DNA of 64,000 nt from Dorea formicigenerans (lineage in GTDB: Bacteria; Bacillota; Clostridia; Lachnospirales; Lachnospiraceae), in the NCBI RefSeq assembly GCF_025150245.1, contig NZ_CP102279.1, positions 416,001 through 480,000 of the forward strand, in the 5' to 3' direction. How positions within the stretch are numbered: the first letter of the stretch is position 1; the number at the start of each line of letters is the position of its first letter. The translations under genes and the position numbers were made by a program. The notes below the pieces were generated by a model, which was not told the DNA's origin, made no database searches, and was given only the letters and a program-made list of their open reading frames with translations. Shown here piece after piece: positions 59,361 to 64,000 of the stretch.

Positions 59361-60269
59361 ATGTTAGACGTATGTTTGTTGGGAACGGGCGGCATGATGC
59401 CCCTCCCGTACCGCTGGCTCACCTCGCTTCTGGTGAGATATAACGGCAGCAGTCTTCTAATTGACTGCGGAGAAGGTACGCAGATTGCAATAAAAGAAAA
59501 AGGCTGGAGTTTCAAACCCATCGATGTGATTTGCTTCACACATTACCACGGCGACCACATCAGCGGACTCCCAGGCCTGCTCCTGACTATGGGAAATGCA
59601 GACCGCACGGAACCGTTGACTCTGATTGGACCGAAAGGACTGGAGCGGGTAGTCAACTCACTTCGCGTTATTGCGCCGGAACTGCCATTTCAGATAAAAT
59701 ACATCGAAATCACACAGCCGGAGCAGATATTTGAGATGAATGGCTATCGCCTGAAAGCATTTCGCGTAAATCATAACGTCACTTGCTATGGCTACACGAT
59801 GGAAATCGACCGCGCCGGGAAGTTCGACGTGGATCGTGCAAATGAAGCGGCAATTCCGCAGAAGTTCTGGGGCAGTCTGCAAAAAGGTGAAAATGTCCAG
59901 GACGGAGACAATTTATACACACCGGACATGGTTCTTGGACCTGCGCGAAAAGGAATTAAACTGACATACTGCACAGACACGAGACCGACGGACTCTATCC
60001 GCAACAACGCGAAAGGTTCCGATCTATTTATCTGCGAAGGAATGTACGGTGAGAAGGATAAGCTGAAAAAAGCAAAAGAATACAAGCATATGACATTTTA
60101 CGAGGCAGCGCAGCTTGCAAAAGAAGCAGAAGTCGCAGAAATGTGGCTGACGCATTATAGTCCGTCGCTGACGCACCCGGAAGAATATATGGACGAGGTG
60201 AAGAAAATCTTCCCGAATTCCATAGCAGCAAAAGATAAACGAACGGTAGAACTGACATTTTCAGATTAA
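59361..60269 (+). CDS. rnz: Ribonuclease Z
   Basis: 302 residues, usual short-form length. Metallo-beta-lactamase fold: LLGTGGMMPLPYRWLTSLLV, LLIDCGEGTQIAI, zinc motif FTHYHGDHISGLPGLL (H-x-H-x-D-H), YCTDTRPTDS and the distal His in MWLTHYSPSLTHPEEY. It cuts the 3' trailer from tRNA precursors. AAGAGG precedes the ATG. Clustered with tsaE, tsaB and tsaD, which also act on tRNA. Confidence 0.95.
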   Translation: MLDVCLLGTGGMMPLPYRWLTSLLVRYNGSSLLIDCGEGTQIAIKEKGWSFKPIDVICFTHYHGDHISGLPGLLLTMGNADRTEPLTLIGPKGLERVVNSLRVIAPELPFQIKYIEITQPEQIFEMNGYRLKAFRVNHNVTCYGYTMEIDRAGKFDVDRANEAAIPQKFWGSLQKGENVQDGDNLYTPDMVLGPARKGIKLTYCTDTRPTDSIRNNAKGSDLFICEGMYGEKDKLKKAKEYKHMTFYEAAQLAKEAEVAEMWLTHYSPSLTHPEEYMDEVKKIFPNSIAAKDKRTVELTFSD

Positions 60270-60303
60270 TGAAAATGAATTCAGAAGATTGAAGGGATAG
60301 AAT

Positions 60304-61326
60304 ATGAAGGAAGATGTATTGATTCTTGCAATTGAAAGCTCCTGTGATGAGACGGCAGCAGCAGTCGTAAAGAACGGAAGAGAAGTTCTTTCAAATGTAA
60401 TCTCTTCCCAGATTGCACTGCATACTCTCTACGGAGGTGTTGTGCCGGAGATTGCATCAAGAAAGCATATAGAGAAGATAAATCAGGTCGTACAGGCGGC
60501 TCTTGATGAGGCAAATGTTACATTAGACGATATTACTGCCATCGGAGTTACTTACGGACCGGGGCTTGTAGGCGCACTTCTGGTCGGTGTAGCAGAGGCA
60601 AAAGCCATCGCATATGCAGCAAAGAAACCATTAGTCGGAGTGCATCATATTGAAGGACACATTGCAGCAAATTTCATTGAGCACAAAGATCTGGAACCGC
60701 CATTTTTCTCACTGGTCGTTTCAGGAGGACATACACATCTTGTGCGAGTCAAAGATTATGGCAAATTTGACATTATCGGACGCACAAGAGACGATGCGGC
60801 AGGAGAAGCATTTGATAAAGTCGCACGCGCGATCGGACTTGGGTATCCGGGCGGACCAAAGATTGATAAAGTATCCAAAGAAGGAAACCCAGAAGCCATT
60901 GCATTTCCACGCGCACACGTTGAAGATGCACCATATGACTTTAGCTTCAGTGGTCTGAAATCCGCAGTTCTGAACTACATCAACGGCTGCCAGATGAAAG
61001 GAATCGAATACAACCAGGCAGATATTGCGGCATCGTTCCAGAAAGCCGTGACAGATGTTCTTGTGGCAAATGCGATGCATGCAGTGGAAGAATTTCATGT
61101 GGACAAGCTGGCGATTGCCGGTGGTGTTGCATCCAACAGCGCACTTCGCGCAGCCATGAAAGAGGCGTGTGAAAAGAGAGGGGTAGAATTCTATTATCCG
61201 TCTCCGATTTTCTGTACCGACAATGCAGCAATGATCGGCGTGGCAGCTTACTATGAGTATATCAATGGCACAAGAAGCGGATGGGATCTCAATGCAGTGC
61301 CGAATCTGAAACTGGGCGAACGGTAG
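60304..61326 (+). CDS. tsaD: tRNA N6-adenosine threonylcarbamoyltransferase TsaD
   Basis: 340 residues. [30 protein letters not shown], the metal-binding [11 protein letters not shown] (His pair), [28 protein letters not shown] and [10 protein letters not shown] are all present. Catalytic partner of TsaB and TsaE in t6A synthesis. It begins 34 bases after rnz and is probably co-transcribed. Confidence 0.97.
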   Translation: MKEDVLILAIESSCDETAAAVVKNGREVLSNVISSQIALHTLYGGVVPEIASRKHIEKINQVVQAALDEANVTLDDITAIGVTYGPGLVGALLVGVAEAKAIAYAAKKPLVGVHHIEGHIAANFIEHKDLEPPFFSLVVSGGHTHLVRVKDYGKFDIIGRTRDDAAGEAFDKVARAIGLGYPGGPKIDKVSKEGNPEAIAFPRAHVEDAPYDFSFSGLKSAVLNYINGCQMKGIEYNQADIAASFQKAVTDVLVANAMHAVEEFHVDKLAIAGGVASNSALRAAMKEACEKRGVEFYYPSPIFCTDNAAMIGVAAYYEYINGTRSGWDLNAVPNLKLGER

Positions 61327-61410
61327 AAGAACCTTAAGGCAATACGTAAAAGCAGATACAGAAATTAAGAATAAGAACGTCAATATAAACGAGGAAAATG
61401 AGAAAAATAT

Positions 61411-62139
61411 ATGGATAAGAAGAAATGTACGGCAATCGTATTATCTGCCGGTCAGGGGAAACGTATGGGAACCGCTATACAAAAACAGTATATTGAATTA
61501 TCCGGAAAACCAATCATTTTTTATACTTTGGATGCATTTCAAAAATCCGCGATCATCGATGATATTGTACTTGTAGTAGGTGAAGGGCAAGAAAACTGGG
61601 TCCGTGACGAGATCGTAGAAAAGTATCAGCTTACAAAAGTACGCTCGATCATCCCAGGTGGAAAAGAACGTTATGATTCCGTATGGGCAGGACTACGCGG
61701 ACTTCATGCTCTCAAAGAACAGCCGGAATACGTATTCATTCATGATGGCGCCAGAATGTTCGTGGACGAGCAGATTCTTACGCGTGGATATGAAAATGTA
61801 GAAAAATTCGGTGCCTGTGTAGCCGGAATGCCGAGCAAAGATACGGTCAAACTGGTGGATGAAGATCAGTTTGCAGTGAATACACCGCCAAGAAAATTAA
61901 TCTGGGCGGTACAGACTCCACAGATTTTTAAGGCAGATCTCATAGAAAATGCTTATGCAAAGCTGATGGAAGAGGTGCCGGATAATATTACTGACGACGC
62001 TATGGTAGTGGAACAGATGATGAAAGTACCGGTTAAATTATATGAAGGCTCTTACGAAAATATCAAGATCACAACACCGGAAGATCTGGAAATCGCAAAA
62101 GTATTTCTTGCGAAACGCAAAGAAAAATATCATAAATAG
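61411..62139 (+). CDS. ispD: 2-C-methyl-D-erythritol 4-phosphate cytidylyltransferase IspD
   Basis: 242 residues. Nucleotide-binding IVLSAGQGKRMGTAIQKQYI (with the conserved Arg and Lys), VFIHDGARMFVDEQI, MPSKDTVKLVDE, LIWAVQTPQIFKADLI and DDAMVVEQM identify IspD of the MEP isoprenoid pathway, which joins CTP and methylerythritol phosphate. GAGGAAAATGAG provides a moderate ribosome site. No other MEP gene is in the window. Confidence 0.93.
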   Translation: MDKKKCTAIVLSAGQGKRMGTAIQKQYIELSGKPIIFYTLDAFQKSAIIDDIVLVVGEGQENWVRDEIVEKYQLTKVRSIIPGGKERYDSVWAGLRGLHALKEQPEYVFIHDGARMFVDEQILTRGYENVEKFGACVAGMPSKDTVKLVDEDQFAVNTPPRKLIWAVQTPQIFKADLIENAYAKLMEEVPDNITDDAMVVEQMMKVPVKLYEGSYENIKITTPEDLEIAKVFLAKRKEKYHK

Positions 62140-62195
62140 TTTATGCTGGTTCATAAAAAAGGTTCACAAAAAAGAAAAAATATCAAAAATTATTC

Positions 62196-62224
62196 TTGAC
62201 AGTGCAATGGGTATATGATATGAT
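62196..62224 (+). promoter_or_regulatory. Promoter of the tRNA-Ser gene
   Basis: TTGACA, 17-base spacer, TATGAT: a near-perfect sigma-A promoter 40 bases before the tRNA. Confidence 0.85.
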
Positions 62225-62263
62225 AACTATCGTCGCTGACAGAGCGATATCAATTGCATAGAT

Positions 62264-62349
62264 GGAGAGGTATCGAAGTGGTCATAACGAGGCGGTCTTG
62301 AAAACCGTTTGTCCGCAAGGGCGCGTGGGTTCGAATCCCACCCTCTCCG
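62264..62349 (+). tRNA. tRNA-Ser (anticodon UGA)
   Basis: 86 bases. Acceptor stem GGAGAGG (62264-62270) pairs with CCTCTCC (62342-62348), discriminator G. The anticodon TGA is at 62299-62301 in loop CTTGAAA, a long variable arm (TTGTCCGCAAGGGC region) is typical of class II tRNAs, and the T arm has GGGTTCGAATCCC. No CCA is encoded. The unit has its own promoter and terminator. Confidence 0.97.
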
Positions 62350-62353
62350 TTTT

Positions 62354-62384
62354 AGGAGTTTCGCAGATGCGGAACTCCTTTTTG
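62354..62384 (+). terminator. Terminator of tRNA-Ser
   Basis: AGGAGTTTCGCA pairs with TGCGGAACTCCT around GA (one T.G pair), then TTTTT. Confidence 0.85.
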
Positions 62385-62404
62385 CATAACGGGGGACGGA
62401 AAAA

Positions 62405-62869
62405 ATGACACAAAAAATAAAACATTACATTTGTGAAAAAGACGGAAGAATCAAGTGGCAGTTCCGCCTGATTTTATCAGCAGCTATATTATCAATAATG
62501 CTTGCTGAAAGCCGATTTTTATATTATCATAGTCCTAAAGATACAAAATGGTTGATATGTATTATTTACGCTCTGACCGGTTATTATTGTCCGGGGTGTG
62601 GAGCAGGCCGCGCGTGCTATTGCATTTTGCACGGTCAGATTTATCAGGCATTTCGGTATAACCCGCTGCTTGTACTCTTGCTGCCGTGGATAGGCGCATA
62701 CCTGGCATTATGCGCGTGCCAGTGGCTATTTACAGGCAGAGAAAGCATAAGCCGCCGGATACCGATGTGGATATTATGGACAATATTGGCAGTTATACTG
62801 ATATACGGAGTTTTGAGAAATGTAAATGCATATCCATTTGTGTTACTATCCCCGACAAGGGTCAGATAA
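62405..62869 (+). CDS. DUF2752 family membrane protein
   Basis: 154 residues. Three hydrophobic segments (LILSAAILSIMLAESRFLYY, LLVLLLPWIGAYLALCACQW, WILWTILAVILIYGV) and the family signature TGYYCPGCGAGRACYCILHG around residues 57-76, followed by AFRYNPLL. The family is of unknown function and often sits beside CD225/dispanin and zinc-ribbon membrane proteins, as it does here. A GGGGGACGG site precedes the ATG. Confidence 0.85.
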   Translation: MTQKIKHYICEKDGRIKWQFRLILSAAILSIMLAESRFLYYHSPKDTKWLICIIYALTGYYCPGCGAGRACYCILHGQIYQAFRYNPLLVLLLPWIGAYLALCACQWLFTGRESISRRIPMWILWTILAVILIYGVLRNVNAYPFVLLSPTRVR

Positions 62870-62883
62870 AAGGAGGAATGAGT

Positions 62884-64000
62884 ATGAAGTGTAAATTTTG
62901 CGGAAATGATTTGCCGGAAGAATCAAAGTTCTGTCCGTCATGTGGCGCACCGGTAGAGCCGGAGGAGAAGCAGGAACAGTCAGAACAATCAACAGAAGCG
63001 AAGCAGCAGGAAAACCAGAATCCTTATGAATATGGCGTGCCAGGAACAAATAATGGAAGTGGAGCACAGAATGAGAATCCATATCAGTATGGAAGTGCGG
63101 AACAGAATAACGAGAACCCGTACCAGTATGGAAGTGAAGGACAGAATAACGAGAACCCATATCAGTATGGAAGCGCAGGACAGGATAACGAGAACCCATA
63201 TCAGTATGGAAGCGCAGGACAGAATAACGAGAACCCGTACCAGTATGGAAGTACAGGACAGAACACGTCTGCAGATTATAATGCTAATAATGGGACTTAT
63301 GGTCAGCCGCAGAAGCCAATCAATGGAACAACCTATTTAATATTCGCTATCATTTCAACATTACTTTGCTGTCTGCCGCTTGGTATTGTGGCAATTGTAT
63401 ATGCCTGCAAAATCAATTCTCTACAGAGAAGTGGAGATTATGCCGGAGCGCAGAATGCAGCAAAGAAAGCGAAGATGTTTACGATTATCGGAACAGTAGC
63501 TGCGCTTGTAGTATCTATCTTTTATATTATATTTGCAATTGTGATTGGAATTGGAAGCAGCGATTTCGACGACGATCCGGTATCTAATGTTGTGGAAAAT
63601 GTAATCGAAGATAAGAATGATTCTAAAAAAGCGGATGACAGTGATAAGTCAGATAAAGCAGCAAAGAGTACAGAACCGGCAGTAGCCAGCGGTGAACTTG
63701 GCACAAGCTGGGACAGTTATACAGTACAGATCAATGATAAAGTCCTGACATTTCCATGCACAAAAGCCGATATTGAGGCAGCAGGTCTGAGTATGGATAC
63801 GGATTATACAGCGGAAAATTATATGGTGAATGCTAACGAATATGAGTTGGTTTATTTCGAGGATGCCAATGATAATGAGATTATGGCATATGCAATCAAC
63901 AATACAGATACAGCGATGGAAGTAAAAGACTGCCTGATCGGTGGCGTTTCTGTAGATGACTATGATCTGGAAAATGGCGGACTCACTGTGATATTCCCAG
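62884..64000 (+). CDS. Zinc-ribbon / CD225-dispanin-like membrane protein with NENPYQYGS repeats (3' cut by window)
   Basis: 372 codons present, still open at the window end. Residues 1-20 form a zinc ribbon (CKFCGNDLPEESKFCPSCG). Residues ~60-125 are five repeats of (N)NENPYQYGSAGQ. Two membrane segments then match the dispanin/CD225 arrangement (IFAIISTLLCCLPLGIVAIV, the basic turn AQNAAKKAKMFTI, IIGTVAALVVSIFYIIFAIV). An acidic linker (DDSDKSDKAAKSTEPAVASG) leads to an extracytoplasmic domain (SWDSYTVQINDKVLTFPCTK). It is coupled to the DUF2752 gene 14 bases upstream. Role unknown. Confidence 0.85.
   Translation, partial: MKCKFCGNDLPEESKFCPSCGAPVEPEEKQEQSEQSTEAKQQENQNPYEYGVPGTNNGSGAQNENPYQYGSAEQNNENPYQYGSEGQNNENPYQYGSAGQDNENPYQYGSAGQNNENPYQYGSTGQNTSADYNANNGTYGQPQKPINGTTYLIFAIISTLLCCLPLGIVAIVYACKINSLQRSGDYAGAQNAAKKAKMFTIIGTVAALVVSIFYIIFAIVIGIGSSDFDDDPVSNVVENVIEDKNDSKKADDSDKSDKAAKSTEPAVASGELGTSWDSYTVQINDKVLTFPCTKADIEAAGLSMDTDYTAENYMVNANEYELVYFEDANDNEIMAYAINNTDTAMEVKDCLIGGVSVDDYDLENGGLTVIFP
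63067..63258 (+). repeat. 39-bp tandem repeat in the dispanin-like gene
   Basis: A 36-bp first unit (63067-63102) and four 39-bp units up to 63258, each beginning CAGAATAACGAGAACCC or a close variant. All in frame, encoding 13-residue Tyr/Asn/Gly repeats. Confidence 0.92.

Overview
The window looks like a chromosome segment of a gut Lachnospiraceae (Clostridia, low to moderate GC). Supporting signs are strong AGGAGG-type ribosome binding sites, several GTG starts, an LPXTG-type surface protein, anaerobe oxygen-defence genes (a flavodiiron protein and a bacteriohemerythrin), and a t6A/RNase Z gene cluster. This is inferred from gene content and not from a species marker.

Layout. 1-2.1 kb: the end of an L-fucose isomerase-type gene, a decayed nuclease remnant, and the flavodiiron gene fprA (minus strand). 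2.3-7.2 kb: a DUF4230 protein and a 1298-residue cell-wall-anchored surface protein. 7.3-8.9 kb: a TPP riboswitch that now sits in front of a collapsed tryptophan operon (trpE, trpB and trpA remnants joined by deletions). 8.9-18.9 kb: two hypothetical genes, an Rpn-type nuclease between near-identical 57-bp repeats, a PAP2 phosphatase, a TetM-like GTPase fused to an NYN nuclease domain, a FliB-like protein, an M18 aminopeptidase and a purine permease. 18.9-20.6 kb: an IS4-family element. 20.6-22.6 kb: a LysR regulator divergent from a YczE-like membrane protein.

22.9-34.1 kb is the most unusual region. One operon encodes a BMP-type (nucleoside-binding family) lipoprotein, a double ABC ATPase and two permeases. 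These are followed by two nitrogenase component-1-like subunits, a NifH-like reductase, a PfkB-type kinase and a pseudouridine-5'-phosphate glycosidase-like enzyme. No nif cofactor genes are present, so nitrogen fixation is unlikely. I infer uptake, phosphorylation, glycosidic-bond cleavage and a low-potential reduction acting on an unidentified nucleoside-like compound. Just downstream, under its own promoter, lies a double-cubane-cluster protein (YjiM family), another low-potential Fe-S reductase type.

34.3-45.5 kb: nth, a small conserved protein, a corrinoid adenosyltransferase, a small alarmone synthetase, an SfsA-MutY fusion, a hemerythrin, a lipid-metabolism group (PAP2, GDPD, diacylglycerol kinase family), a TetR regulator and tex. 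45.5-47.2 kb: a second copy of the IS4-family element in opposite orientation. 47.5-55.3 kb: an ABC exporter (ATPase, FtsX permease, exported helical protein) and a HelD-like helicase. 55.4-62.1 kb: a VOC protein, then tsaE, tsaB, a threonine aldolase-like gene, rimI, a zinc-ribbon protein, rnz, tsaD and ispD. 62.2-64 kb: tRNA-Ser(UGA), a DUF2752 protein and a zinc-ribbon/dispanin protein that runs off the window.

The segment is rich in repeats. There are four copies of a GGGGACGGGG palindrome, two of them split at the identical position by the IS. There are three copies of a ~150-bp multi-hairpin element and many short tandem repeats inside genes and leaders. Genes ending just before the palindrome have 3' ends rich in A/C-ending codons.
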